64,000 nucleotides of DNA, taken from NCBI GenBank assembly GCA_001689415.1, contig LUJM01000007.1, positions 1 to 64,000 of the forward strand. The letters are read 5' to 3'. The notes below the pieces were generated by a model. The model was given only the letters and a program-made list of their open reading frames with translations, was not told the DNA's origin and made no database searches. Each line of letters starts with the position of its first letter. Within the stretch, counting starts at the first letter, position 1. The translations under genes were made by a program, and so were the position numbers. This document shows, piece after piece, positions 46,189-55,061 of this stretch. Source of the DNA: Bacteroidales bacterium M2 (GTDB taxonomy: Bacteria; Bacteroidota; Bacteroidia; Bacteroidales; Muribaculaceae).

Positions 46189-47519
46189 CGTGCAACTAAT
46201 TTATTAATAGTGTGTCGTTTAGTAAATAAACTTATAAATTGTGTTACAATCCATACAAGAGTCATCCTGAACACTAAAACCTTCATCAATGCATAATAGG
46301 AATACATATAGGATAGTACTCCATTATAAAGTATAAAAAGCATTAGAATCATTGACAGCAATTGATTCCTTTTCCATAAGCGTGTGGTAAACTTTTCTAA
46401 ATAAGAAAAAAACATGGCAAAGGCAAAGGAATAAACAAAGAGGCCTATATATCCAAATCTAGAATAACTGTCAGCAAAAACAGGCCACTCAACTGAGGTT
46501 GTAGCGTTAACGGCAAAACCATATCTTGTTGCCACGCCAGTGCCGTATCCAGCATTCCCACGCTCTTCTCTATTAATTTCTCTACCGGAATCGCCAGCCA
46601 ATGAGACTATGGAAATGACTTCATCCATCATGGAATCATCATACCGATAATCTACTCTATCCGGTGTCATAAATACAGCAGCAGGATTCGCTTCTATTAA
46701 CATTCGTCCCAAGGAAGATCTTAACTCCTCACCATCATCCTTTTCATTGGATTTGTAGTTTAAGCCTATATTCCATAGCATTTCAATATTATCCATGTTT
46801 ACTTCCAATCCGCGGCCCTGTATAGTACGAAAATCTGAGATTAATGATAAAATTGGAAATGATATAAAGGCGATAAATGAGTATGTTATTAATTGCCTTT
46901 TGAAGAGACGTTTGTTTTCCTTTATTGAAATCATATATCCTATAACAAGGAATATTATAGGGAACAAAGCCGTTCCTCGGCTACCTTGGACAGCGTGAAA
47001 AATGAAATTAACTCCAAGGGCGAATATCCATAAGAATTTATTAAATCTATTCAGTTTTGCCCATATTAATCCGATCAAAGCCGTTGAAAATGAGAATGAA
47101 AGTGCTAAAACAGCGATGTAATATGCGATATCGAGGCTTGAAATAATGGTAAATGAAAAGAGTACTAAGAAGTAAAGCGAAACTATATTTAAATTGTAAA
47201 ACTCACTTAATTTATTAATTCTTTCATTTAGGCTTAGATTTATTCCTCGCTTGAAAAAATAGTTCGATAGCCTCTGTCCAAAGTATATGCCAAGATTCGC
47301 TAAAACACATGCTAAACCAAAACTTGGTAATGTTTCGGAAAGAAAAATGCCATTGTATAGTTTATAACCGTCATCGAATGCAACTAAAATAAGCGCGATT
47401 GATAATTCTAATGTATAGAAAAATGAATAGAACAAGTTAAGGAATCCGCCAGAGGAAATCCGCTTTATTTGTTTGATAAGGAACAAACACAATATTATTG
47501 ATAATATCGCAATAATCAT
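46185..47519 (-). CDS. wzy: Wzy-type polysaccharide polymerase
   Basis: A 444-aa inner-membrane protein with at least ten hydrophobic segments and one large hydrophilic loop (about residues 230-335, periplasmic by analogy), the O-antigen polymerase plan. The family is too divergent for residue-level proof, but its place next to wzx in a glycan cluster is the classic arrangement. It would join repeat units on the periplasmic side in a Wzx/Wzy pathway. Confidence 0.8.
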   Translation of the reverse strand: MIIAILSIILCLFLIKQIKRISSGGFLNLFYSFFYTLELSIALILVAFDDGYKLYNGIFLSETLPSFGLACVLANLGIYFGQRLSNYFFKRGINLSLNERINKLSEFYNLNIVSLYFLVLFSFTIISSLDIAYYIAVLALSFSFSTALIGLIWAKLNRFNKFLWIFALGVNFIFHAVQGSRGTALFPIIFLVIGYMISIKENKRLFKRQLITYSFIAFISFPILSLISDFRTIQGRGLEVNMDNIEMLWNIGLNYKSNEKDDGEELRSSLGRMLIEANPAAVFMTPDRVDYRYDDSMMDEVISIVSLAGDSGREINREERGNAGYGTGVATRYGFAVNATTSVEWPVFADSYSRFGYIGLFVYSFAFAMFFSYLEKFTTRLWKRNQLLSMILMLFILYNGVLSYMYSYYALMKVLVFRMTLVWIVTQFISLFTKRHTINKLVAR

Positions 47520-47525
47520 ACTTAT

Positions 47526-48944
47526 CTATATAAATTTCTTTAGGAGGAAGTATGGTTCTCTTTTTTTGAAAAAGATAAATACCATCACTAAGTATGCTCC
47601 AATACCCAACAAAGTAGATAAAAGTATTTGAATCCAATAATTCTCAATCAAGCAAATAGGAATGTATGCAACTATACTAGCAAACATTGCAGATAGTAAA
47701 TAAGGTATAGCTAATTTTAGTTGCTGCCTAAATGTAAAGCCAATGGTGTTTTCTGCGACCTTATTTGTAATATAAAACTGAACGAGAGTTTGAACTGCGT
47801 CTGCTAAAGCAACCGCGATTATTCCAAAAGGTAAGGCCGCAAATACAAGGACAATCTTCAACAAAAGCTTAAAAAATTGTTGTTTAAGGCATAAGTCGCT
47901 TCGACCTTTTGCATTGAGATTCTGTTCTGTTGTAATCGCCAAAAGAGCTAAAATTCGTCCGATACACAATATTTGAAATATTGGAACTGCGTCTATCCAT
48001 TTATCTGTTAAAAGGAGAATAATCAATGGTTTCGCCTCAACTGCAAGCCAAAAATAGAGTGGTATAACCAAAAAAGCTTGTAGCTCCAAAGCATTCAAAT
48101 ATAATCTATTATAGCGCTCTATATTGTCTTTTTCAGCCGAAAGTGCTGGAAAAGTGACAGTAGTGACAAGTGAGCCTATACACGATGTTGGAAATGTTGC
48201 AAATTGACCACTTCTTGAAAATAATCCAAGATTATAAGGTGTTAAAAACTTTCCAATAAGTGTTGCAATTCCTTCGTCAGTAAACTTTGTTATTATACTT
48301 GTCGCAAACAAATTAACACCATAACGGTAAAGCTTTTTAAACGATGATAGTACAAAGCAAAATTTAGGCACCCATTTACTTTTAATTAGCATAAGTAATG
48401 CCAATATTAAGCTTCTGCTCAGCATTTGACCAATTAAAGCCCATACTCCGGCTCCAATGATAGCTAAAGCAATACCAATTATTGCGCTGAAAATGTTTGC
48501 GGCAAGATTTGCAGTTGCTAATGATTTGAAATTTAAATTGATTTTTAGAATTGCGGTTGGTACGACTGCAACTGAATTAGCCAGCAAAACGATTGATGCA
48601 ATTCTTAAATATTCTGTTAAGCCTTTTAACGAATAAAACTGCTCAATGTATGGGGCAATTACAAACAGAAGGCTAAAGATAATCCCACTAATGACTGCAT
48701 TAAATATAAATGTCGTATTTAAATCATCTTTATCTATTTTATTAAAATAGATCAATGAATTGCCAAGACCACTATCTATAAATACTTGAGCTATATTTAC
48801 AAACACCAGTAAAATGGCTAATACGCCAAATTCTTCAGGCGAAATTAGTCGGGAAATTACAATACTTACAGCTAGTTGAATAAATTGATTCGAAAACCTC
48901 TCAACAGCTGTCCATTTAGCCCCTTTAATGATTTGAGACCCCAT
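47526..48944 (-). CDS. wzx: Wzx-type oligosaccharide flippase
   Basis: A 472-aa MATE-like protein with about 12-14 hydrophobic segments. The start MGSQIIKGAKWTAVERFSNQ and the ISRLISPEEFGVLA block are diagnostic of the polysaccharide flippase family. It would move the lipid-linked repeat unit across the inner membrane before polymerisation by Wzy. It is 6 nt upstream of wzy and AT-rich. Confidence 0.92.
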   Translation of the reverse strand: MGSQIIKGAKWTAVERFSNQFIQLAVSIVISRLISPEEFGVLAILLVFVNIAQVFIDSGLGNSLIYFNKIDKDDLNTTFIFNAVISGIIFSLLFVIAPYIEQFYSLKGLTEYLRIASIVLLANSVAVVPTAILKINLNFKSLATANLAANIFSAIIGIALAIIGAGVWALIGQMLSRSLILALLMLIKSKWVPKFCFVLSSFKKLYRYGVNLFATSIITKFTDEGIATLIGKFLTPYNLGLFSRSGQFATFPTSCIGSLVTTVTFPALSAEKDNIERYNRLYLNALELQAFLVIPLYFWLAVEAKPLIILLLTDKWIDAVPIFQILCIGRILALLAITTEQNLNAKGRSDLCLKQQFFKLLLKIVLVFAALPFGIIAVALADAVQTLVQFYITNKVAENTIGFTFRQQLKLAIPYLLSAMFASIVAYIPICLIENYWIQILLSTLLGIGAYLVMVFIFFKKREPYFLLKKFI

Positions 48945-48953
48945 TATTATATC

Positions 48954-50291
48954 TTACCAGAACCATTCAAATCGTTCAATATCAGATTCCACTAAATCAG
49001 TTCCAAATTGAACTTCTATAAAGGTTAATCTGTTATTGGCTCGAATAGCATGTTTTTGACCTGCTTTAATGTTTAAAACATCGCCGGCTTTTACGGGGAT
49101 AACTTTTCCGTTTAAAACAAAATCACCGACACCATCAACAATAGTCCAAACCTCGTCCCTATGACTATGAACTTGATAGCTTATGTATTTTCCGGGCTTC
49201 AGTACAATCTGTTTGGTAAGTTGTGAATAACCCGAGTCAAAAGTCTGTTGATCAATGACTTTATATTCGCCCCAACGTCGTTCTTCGTATAAAGGTCTCG
49301 TTGCAACTTGTTCAACATACGGTTTTAAGTTCTCAGATTTAGACTTGTCAAGTACCAGAATGCCATCATAAGTTGATATAATAGCTATATTGCTTAACCC
49401 TGAACACAAAACGGGAGTGTTCAACTCATTGATTATATTGGTGTTTTGGCAGTCACTTGTAAGTAGTCCGTTACCAATAACAGGACGCTTAATTTCAGAT
49501 AAGAAGGATGACCATGTGCCTAAGTCCTCCCATTTACCGGAATATGTGATTACCTTAACATCATTTGCTTTTTCAACAACTTCGTAGTCAAATGAAATTT
49601 TGGGGAGCAATGTGAAATTATCATATATATAATCGAACGATATATCTGATAAATATTTCTTTATTACATCAATTAAATAACCAAGTTTGAATCCAAAGAC
49701 ACCCCCATTCCATAATGCTCCTTGTCTTAAATATTTAGTGGCGGTCTCTATATCAGGTTTTTCTTTGAAATGTAATACATTTGCACTACCATCAGAATCT
49801 TTTGCAGAGGGAATGATATAACCGTATTTTGTAGATGGATTAGTTGGCTGAATTCCCATTAGCACGAGGTCCGCATTAGAAGTAGTGATACATTCACCAA
49901 TTCTCTTAATTGTGTCAAAATAAGTTTGTTCTACCAATTGATCACATGGCAAGACAATTATTGGCTCACTTACATCACATTTTTTTTTCGTAAATAAATA
50001 TGAACATGCCAATACAATTGCAGCAAAAGTATCCCTTCTTTCTGGCTCCGCAAGAATTGATATGTTTTCTCCAATCTGGCTTATGAACGAGTCTCGTTGT
50101 AATGTATTTGTAGATATTAGAATATCATCATTTAAACCTGCTTCACATAACTGGCCATATATATGTTGTGCCATGGATTGTAGAGATCCATCAGATGTCT
50201 CAAGCAATTTTATAAATTGCTTAGAACGAGCTTCGTTAGAGAGGGGCCAAAGACGTCGCCCAGACCCCCCCGATAGTAATATTAGTTTCAT
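48954..50291 (-). CDS. manC: Mannose-1-phosphate guanylyltransferase with C-terminal cupin domain
   Basis: A 445-aa fused enzyme. The pyrophosphorylase motif LSGGSGRRLWPLSNEARSKQ opens the N-terminal domain; the C-terminal cupin (RRWGEYKVID, then YQVHSHRDEVWTIVDG) is the phosphomannose-isomerase-type part. It makes GDP-mannose for the capsule. A run of seven G residues (C on the plus strand, 50265-50271) encodes codons 8-10, inside the nucleotide-binding loop. It overlaps the dehydrogenase gene by 1 nt. Confidence 0.92.
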   Translation of the reverse strand: MKLILLSGGSGRRLWPLSNEARSKQFIKLLETSDGSLQSMAQHIYGQLCEAGLNDDILISTNTLQRDSFISQIGENISILAEPERRDTFAAIVLACSYLFTKKKCDVSEPIIVLPCDQLVEQTYFDTIKRIGECITTSNADLVLMGIQPTNPSTKYGYIIPSAKDSDGSANVLHFKEKPDIETATKYLRQGALWNGGVFGFKLGYLIDVIKKYLSDISFDYIYDNFTLLPKISFDYEVVEKANDVKVITYSGKWEDLGTWSSFLSEIKRPVIGNGLLTSDCQNTNIINELNTPVLCSGLSNIAIISTYDGILVLDKSKSENLKPYVEQVATRPLYEERRWGEYKVIDQQTFDSGYSQLTKQIVLKPGKYISYQVHSHRDEVWTIVDGVGDFVLNGKVIPVKAGDVLNIKAGQKHAIRANNRLTFIEVQFGTDLVESDIERFEWFW

Positions 50292-51571
50292 TACAGTCTT
50301 GCGTCTACATCCTCTCGATTAAGAACGCCTTTTACGTCATAGACAACACCATTCACTTTGTCGTTGAGAAGGCTACGAATGTCTATACCCAGGAATTCTT
50401 TGTGAGCAACTCCAAGGATTATTGCGTCGTACTTTTCATTCGTAGGAAGAGTATCTACAACATCAATCGCATATTCATGTTTGACAGCATCTTGGCTTGC
50501 CCAAGGATCGTAGACGGTTAAGTTTGAGGTATATTCTGCCAGTGTTTGATAGATATCTACAATCTTAGTATTTCGAATATCAGGACAATTTTCTTTGAAG
50601 GTTATGCCTAAAAGGAGAATCTTGGCGTCCTTAACCCTTAACCCCTTAAGATTCATTGCCTTAATGGTTTGGTTTGCCACATAGGCTCCCATACCATCAT
50701 TGAGACGACGCGCTGAGAACATCACGCGGGGAAGAACTCCATATACCTGAGCCTTCTGAATCAGATAATAAGGGTCAACTGAAATACAATGGCCGCCGAC
50801 AAGTCCGGGAGACAGTTTAATGAAGTTCCATTTTGAAGATGCGGCTTCAATCACATCATGAGTATCGATGCCCATTGCATTGAAAATCTTTGCAAGTTCA
50901 TTCATGAATGCAATGTTGACATCTCGCTGTGAGTTTTCGATGATCTTGGAAGCTTCTGCCACCTTGATTGAGGGAGCTTTATGGGTTCCGTTTACAAGAA
51001 CCGAGTTGTATACTCCATCTACTATGTCTGCTATTTCAGGAGTAGAACCAGATGTCACTTTCTTGATTTTTTCAACTGTATGAAGCTTGTCTCCAGGATT
51101 GATTCGCTCAGGTGAATAACCGGCAAAGAAATCCTCGTTGAATTTAAGACCACTTATATGTTCTACAACAGGCAAACATTCTTCCTCGGTAACGCCAGGA
51201 TATACAGTCGATTCGTAAACGACAATATCTCCCTTTGAAATAACCTTACCCACAGTCTCTGATGCACCCCAAAGAGGCTTGAGGTCTGGACGATTGTTGT
51301 CATCTACTGGAGTTGGGACTGCAACAACATAGAAATTGCAATCTTGGATTTCATCGAGATTTGTTGTGCAACGGAATCCATGATTATTAATTGCGTCCTG
51401 GAGAAGCTCGTCGCTCACTTCAAGAGTAGCGTCATGACCGCTGTTGAGAGCGTCAACACGCTTTTGGTTCATGTCGAATCCGATTGTTGAATATTTGGTT
51501 GAGAAAAGCCGAGCCAACGGCAAGCCAACATAGCCTAAACCAATGACACAAATTTTGAGTTCTTTTTCCAT
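50291..51571 (-). CDS. UDP-HexNAc dehydrogenase, WbpO/TviB-like
   Basis: A 426-aa nucleotide-sugar dehydrogenase. NAD-binding CVIGLGYVGLPLARLF starts it; the catalytic Cys is in GGHCISVDPYYL (about residue 260) and the middle Lys/Asn site in SQRDVNIAFMNELA. Sequence style (VAVPTPVDDNNRPDL) suits the UDP-GalNAc/GlcNAc dehydrogenase branch (WbpO, TviB) rather than UDP-glucose. It would make a hexosaminuronic acid for the capsule, giving negative charge. It is the first intact biosynthetic gene after the upxY gap. Confidence 0.88.
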   Translation of the reverse strand: MEKELKICVIGLGYVGLPLARLFSTKYSTIGFDMNQKRVDALNSGHDATLEVSDELLQDAINNHGFRCTTNLDEIQDCNFYVVAVPTPVDDNNRPDLKPLWGASETVGKVISKGDIVVYESTVYPGVTEEECLPVVEHISGLKFNEDFFAGYSPERINPGDKLHTVEKIKKVTSGSTPEIADIVDGVYNSVLVNGTHKAPSIKVAEASKIIENSQRDVNIAFMNELAKIFNAMGIDTHDVIEAASSKWNFIKLSPGLVGGHCISVDPYYLIQKAQVYGVLPRVMFSARRLNDGMGAYVANQTIKAMNLKGLRVKDAKILLLGITFKENCPDIRNTKIVDIYQTLAEYTSNLTVYDPWASQDAVKHEYAIDVVDTLPTNEKYDAIILGVAHKEFLGIDIRSLLNDKVNGVVYDVKGVLNREDVDARL

Positions 51572-52052
51572 TTATAAATGTTTAGTATTTATGTTTTTCT
51601 TAAATTGGGAGTTCAATCAGAATTAGATGTGTTTCACATATAGAAGCAAGGTAACGTTGGTTATTGAGAGCGTTTGCGATGCGGCGGGAGTAAACTGTGT
51701 AGTCAGTGAGTTAGTGGCTATGTTGTTCGGATCGGTGCATTATAGTCAGTTGCCGTTTTACTGAATATACAGCCTTTTACCACCTAATAAACCTTCCATG
51801 CTTTATTGAGGATTCGCGCTTATGATATCCCCGACGGAATTATCTTAACTAATAAGAGCATGCGCAGAGTCATTTATCACATCAACATAATTGAAGCAAA
51901 CTGTTGATAATTTTATTACGGTGTCTGAGATTGAGAACATAACAATGCAAATATTCAGCGTAGAATCTGTACATATTCCGGCCCGACTTCTACTGCGGCT
52001 GTTATGAGGTCTGGCAACTCTATTATGAGGTGTCGTTTCTCATGCCTCCAAA
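51572..52052. other. Gene-free stretch in the capsule locus, probable degraded sequence
   Basis: No ORF over 60 codons is present on either strand. On the minus strand one 30-codon open piece (about 51956-52060, including IIELPDLITAAVEVGPEYVQ) overlaps the 3' end of the pyruvyl transferase remnant in another frame and looks protein-like, but I cannot place it. The rest is stop-rich. No consensus promoter is evident upstream of the dehydrogenase gene. I read this as decayed DNA from a former gene set. Confidence 0.45.
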
Positions 52053-52190
52053 TCACCCGAGAATTGTAACCGCATCAAAGCCAATGTTTCGTAAATATTT
52101 ATTTAACGCGTAGGTTTGCAAAGCAGAGCCATAATTGTAGGCTCCGGAATAAGTTATAATTGCCACCTTACGAAAATTATGATGAGCCAT
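52053..52190 (-). pseudogene. Truncated polysaccharide pyruvyl transferase (N-terminal 45 codons)
   Basis: From ATG at 52190 the frame reads KVAIITYSGAYNYGSALQTY and then ALNKYLRNIGFDAV before TGA at 52053-52055. KVAIITxxGAYNYGSALQTYAL is the N-terminal signature of polysaccharide pyruvyl transferase family proteins, which are normally over 300 residues. It sits directly after upxY, where a capsule biosynthetic gene would start. It is a scar of a replaced glycan cluster. Confidence 0.75.
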
Positions 52191-52343
52191 TATGATGTTA
52201 TAATAGTTTTATTTCGTCCCTAAATATAAGTAAAATAGGCATCTATTGCTGGCAAAAACAATCACCGGAATAAAGAGTAGCACCTCAAAAGCAGTTTCGA
52301 CGTAAAAACCAATAAGATAACGCAAAACCGCTCGATCTCCGCA

Positions 52344-52886
52344 TCACTCTATCCTCTCCAGCAAATCGGGGTGGATGAAGGGGAGCATGACCATGCAGAT
52401 GCCTTCGATTTTGACTACTACGTGCTTATTCTTCTTTACGCGCTGCACATAGCCCGTTAAGCCTCGGTAGCGCCCGCCGACCACCCTTACGTGCTCGTTT
52501 TCTTTGAAGTCAAGGTTATTATAAATCTCGCAACCTGAGGTATCGTCTGAGGTCAGTAGATAAAGCAAATCTATCGAACTTTGTGGGATAACTTGGATTC
52601 TATTATCGGTCGGGAAACGGTATATCCAGAATTTTATAGCTTTCTCCGGATTCTTACGGCCTTCATCCTCAAGGGCAAGAGCGGTTTGCCTATTTGTCTT
52701 TATAAATAACACATGCGGTATTACAGCCCTGATACGCAACTTATTATTTGAACCTGCAACAGTCTCTTTCGGAAAAAAGACTTCATCGCAAAAAGGCTTC
52801 AGTTCCTCTTCTGCCCTGAAATCCTGGCGGGTTCTTATCGCGAACCACTCCGATTTTTGACTGTGTTCTAATGGTTTTTCGTTCAT
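52344..52886 (-). CDS. upxY: UpxY-family transcription antiterminator (NusG-like)
   Basis: A 180-aa NusG paralogue. The NGN domain starts SEWFAIRTRQDFRAEEELK, and the KOW-type end reads ENEHVRVVGGRYRGLTGYVQ. In Bacteroides, UpxY proteins bind the leader of their own capsule operon and stop premature termination, and each locus carries its own. It is the first gene after the invertible promoter and a long leader. The usual partner upxZ (which blocks other loci) is not found downstream; a decayed region follows instead. Confidence 0.93.
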   Translation of the reverse strand: MNEKPLEHSQKSEWFAIRTRQDFRAEEELKPFCDEVFFPKETVAGSNNKLRIRAVIPHVLFIKTNRQTALALEDEGRKNPEKAIKFWIYRFPTDNRIQVIPQSSIDLLYLLTSDDTSGCEIYNNLDFKENEHVRVVGGRYRGLTGYVQRVKKNKHVVVKIEGICMVMLPFIHPDLLERIE

Positions 52887-53056
52887 ATCAGACTATACCT
52901 CACCTTCCTGTACGACAGCCGGCATAAACCTTCATCGTACATTACCCACAACCGTCCGCCTACATTCGCTTCGGATCTCAGGAACGAGCCTATACAGGAG
53001 CTTTCCCTGTGGTTGTTTTGCTTTGTGAGTACTCAAAAAGCAGTGAAATTTTAATG
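52887..53056 (-). promoter_or_regulatory. Long 5' leader of the capsule operon (UpxY target region)
   Basis: About 170 nt of non-coding sequence between the invertible segment and upxY. The minus-strand RNA can form several short stems, including GTACGA (52910-52915) pairing with TCGTAC (52935-52940). Leaders of this kind are where UpxY acts in Bacteroides. The exact sites are not determined. Confidence 0.6.
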
Positions 53057-53075
53057 CTCTCTTAGTAAGAGATAT
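53057..53075 (+). repeat. Left inverted repeat of the invertible promoter
   Basis: CTCTCTTAGTAAGAGATAT. The repeat contains an internal dyad CTCTTA-G-TAAGAG, as expected for a site-specific recombinase binding two half-sites. Confidence 0.9.
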
Positions 53076-53220
53076 GGATTAAAAGGTTGTTGCTGATATT
53101 GTATTGTTAATCAAGCTGATAAGCTAAGGACGATTCTCTCTCTAATTTGACATGAGGCCTTATCAGAGAATCAAGGCTAAAAATTTTTCGATTGATAGTA
53201 GCTGTTTCAGAAATATTTAG

Positions 53221-53228
53221 TAATTTTG
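53221..53228 (+). promoter_or_regulatory. -7 box inside the invertible segment
   Basis: TAATTTTG followed by C, a full consensus match. The best upstream TTG (53192-53194) is spaced 26 nt away, so the -33 box is weak. It lies 12 nt inside the right repeat and points towards the HAD gene. Confidence 0.7.
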
Positions 53229-53239
53229 CATCATAAATA

Positions 53240-53258
53240 ATATCTCTTACTAAGAGAG
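53240..53258 (-). repeat. Right inverted repeat of the invertible promoter
   Basis: ATATCTCTTACTAAGAGAG, the exact reverse complement of 53057-53075. Confidence 0.9.
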
Positions 53259-53328
53259 TATGACGAAACCGAACTAAAAGCTCCCTCTCCAAATACCTCC
53301 ACCCTACCCTTTCTTGGATTATTTTTCG

Positions 53329-53336
53329 TAATTTTG
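53329..53336 (+). promoter_or_regulatory. -7 box directly before the HAD gene
   Basis: TAATTTTG ends 4 nt before the ATG at 53341, so the transcript would start at or near the start codon (leaderless) if this box is used. Confidence 0.5.
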
Positions 53337-53340
53337 CAGC

Positions 53341-54135
53341 ATGGAAATCAAAGCTGTATTTTTCGATATCGACGGCACACTCGTGCCATTTGGTGATCAC
53401 GACATCCCTCAAGAGGTAAAGAATGCTATCCGCACATTGCGCGACAAGGGCATCAAAGTCTTCATCGCAACCGGACGACACGCTAATTGGATTGACAATA
53501 TTGGCGATACTGAGTTCGACGGATATGTAACTGTAAATGGAGGAATGAGTCTTTTATCCGACAAGAAAACTATCATTTATACACATCCTATTGCAACCGA
53601 CGATATTCACCGCCTTATCGAATCGTACAAAGCCATGCCTCTCGAATTCTGCCTTGTACCGGCCGACGGAGACATTTTTATAAGCGGTATCAACGACTAT
53701 GCCGCCAAGGCTTGCAAACTCATCAACATTCCACCTATCCCTATCAAACCGCTCGAATGCATCAACGGCAAAGATGTGGTACAGATGATGGCATTTGGCG
53801 AAGAAAAAGACTGGTCCGATCCATCCCTTTATTCAGCCATTCTCAAAAACTGCGATGCCACCAGTTGGAATCCATACTTCTGCGACATAGTGCCGAAAGG
53901 AAGTTGCAAAAGCATCGGCATTGACCGCATGCTCGAATACTTCGACATACCTTTAAACCAAACATTGGCCTTTGGCGACGGCGACAACGATATATCCATG
54001 ATCAAGCATTGCCATATAGGCATCGCAATGGGCAATGCATCCGACAACGTAAAATCCGTAGCCGACTATATCACCACCGACGTAAGAAACCACGGCGTTG
54101 TAGAAGCTCTAAAACACATCGGCTTACTACCTTAA
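53341..54135 (+). CDS. HAD-superfamily phosphatase, Cof type (class IIB)
   Basis: A 264-aa cytoplasmic hydrolase. The nucleophile and acid Asp are in FFDIDGTLV (residues 7-15); motif II is FIATGRHANW; the C-terminal metal motif is FGDGDNDISM. The large cap between motifs marks the Cof subgroup, which dephosphorylates sugar phosphates or FMN-type substrates; the real substrate cannot be read. It starts 83 nt from the invertible promoter, which in its present orientation could add to its expression. Confidence 0.92.
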   Translation: MEIKAVFFDIDGTLVPFGDHDIPQEVKNAIRTLRDKGIKVFIATGRHANWIDNIGDTEFDGYVTVNGGMSLLSDKKTIIYTHPIATDDIHRLIESYKAMPLEFCLVPADGDIFISGINDYAAKACKLINIPPIPIKPLECINGKDVVQMMAFGEEKDWSDPSLYSAILKNCDATSWNPYFCDIVPKGSCKSIGIDRMLEYFDIPLNQTLAFGDGDNDISMIKHCHIGIAMGNASDNVKSVADYITTDVRNHGVVEALKHIGLLP

Positions 54136-54214
54136 AGCCCTGATTTCACGTATCGGTAAAAACCGATTGCCTCGTTCGCTTGTTACAATAGTATTAAAGA
54201 CGATTTCTCTTTTA

Positions 54215-54222
54215 TACGTTTG
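54215..54222 (+). promoter_or_regulatory. -7 box of the OmpA-domain gene
   Basis: TACGTTTG matches TAnnTTTG, 19 nt before the start codon. Confidence 0.55.
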
Positions 54223-54241
54223 CAACTAAAAAACTACTACT

Positions 54242-55042
54242 ATGGCAACGAACGACAACAACCGGCCATTAGATACCGGAAACAAGCGCCTCAAAGGCCA
54301 CCCGGAACAGGGTAAACTCAATCCACATCATGAAGCGGCACGACTGGGAGCTCATACCGACGACGACGATATCATCGAACCGGCAACCACTGCCGATGTA
54401 GATGAAACACCACGATTCGTACGTTATGGTGCTGCAATCCTTCTCGGTCTTGCTTTTGGCGTAGGATGCTACATCTGGGTCGACGGCATTCCGTCTGCAC
54501 CTCAGCGTAACGACAGGGTGAAAGCTGCTCCTACCGAACAGTATTTCACCCAAATGGGACTCTACGACAATCCGAATGCCAAGGGTACCATTCCCGATCC
54601 ATTCGTATCGCCCTTCGAACCGACCCTCGGCTCCGACAATAGCGATGCTACATACTACAGCGAAACAGCTATTACCGATAATCCGGCCACTTCCACTACC
54701 GGCCGGACCGAATATGTGGCCATAAACCCCGTCGGCTCAAAACTGATTTACCTCTTTAAATACGACTCCGACAACGTGCCCGAAAACCCCGAACTCACAG
54801 CTATGGCAAGAGTGGCAAAACACAAAGGCCTCAGCCTCGATGTCAAAGCATACACCGACGAACACGGACGTGCTGTCTACAACCAACGCCTTAGCGAACG
54901 TCGAGCCCGCGCCATTGGCGATTATCTTGTCGCACATGGAGTACCGGCTTCAAAAGTATCTGTCCACGGCATGGGTGCTACACATGCATACGCCAACGAT
55001 GCCCAGGACCGACGAGCCGAAGTTGTGGTCGTAAGACCGTAG
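54242..55042 (+). CDS. Membrane-anchored OmpA-domain protein
   Basis: A 266-aa protein. A polar cytoplasmic N-terminal region of about 58 residues is followed by one membrane segment (FVRYGAAILLGLAFGVGCYI, about 59-78), a low-complexity Thr/Asp/Pro stretch, and a C-terminal OmpA peptidoglycan-binding fold (about 160-266) with LDVKAYTDEHGRAVYNQRLS and RRARAIGDYLVAHGV. The Asp and Arg that bind diaminopimelate are in place. It would tether the inner membrane to the wall. Single gene, with its own -7 box and a terminator. Confidence 0.88.
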   Translation: MATNDNNRPLDTGNKRLKGHPEQGKLNPHHEAARLGAHTDDDDIIEPATTADVDETPRFVRYGAAILLGLAFGVGCYIWVDGIPSAPQRNDRVKAAPTEQYFTQMGLYDNPNAKGTIPDPFVSPFEPTLGSDNSDATYYSETAITDNPATSTTGRTEYVAINPVGSKLIYLFKYDSDNVPENPELTAMARVAKHKGLSLDVKAYTDEHGRAVYNQRLSERRARAIGDYLVAHGVPASKVSVHGMGATHAYANDAQDRRAEVVVVRP

Positions 55043-55061
55043 AATACTATATGACATAACG

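Larger units (their letters stand above)
53057..53258. promoter_or_regulatory. Invertible promoter segment of the capsule locus, currently facing away from upxY
   Basis: A 164-bp segment (53076-53239) flanked by perfect 19-bp inverted repeats. It contains one good -7 box (53221-53228), read on the plus strand, away from upxY. Inversion would move that box to about 53087-53094 on the minus strand, pointing through the left repeat into the upxY leader. This matches phase-variable capsule promoters of Bacteroides. As given, the locus is probably OFF. Confidence 0.85.

Noticed and set aside
53107..53481. A 124-codon minus-strand frame across the invertible promoter
   Set aside because: It spans a recombining segment and the HAD gene start; its sequence has no domain and would be broken by each inversion.
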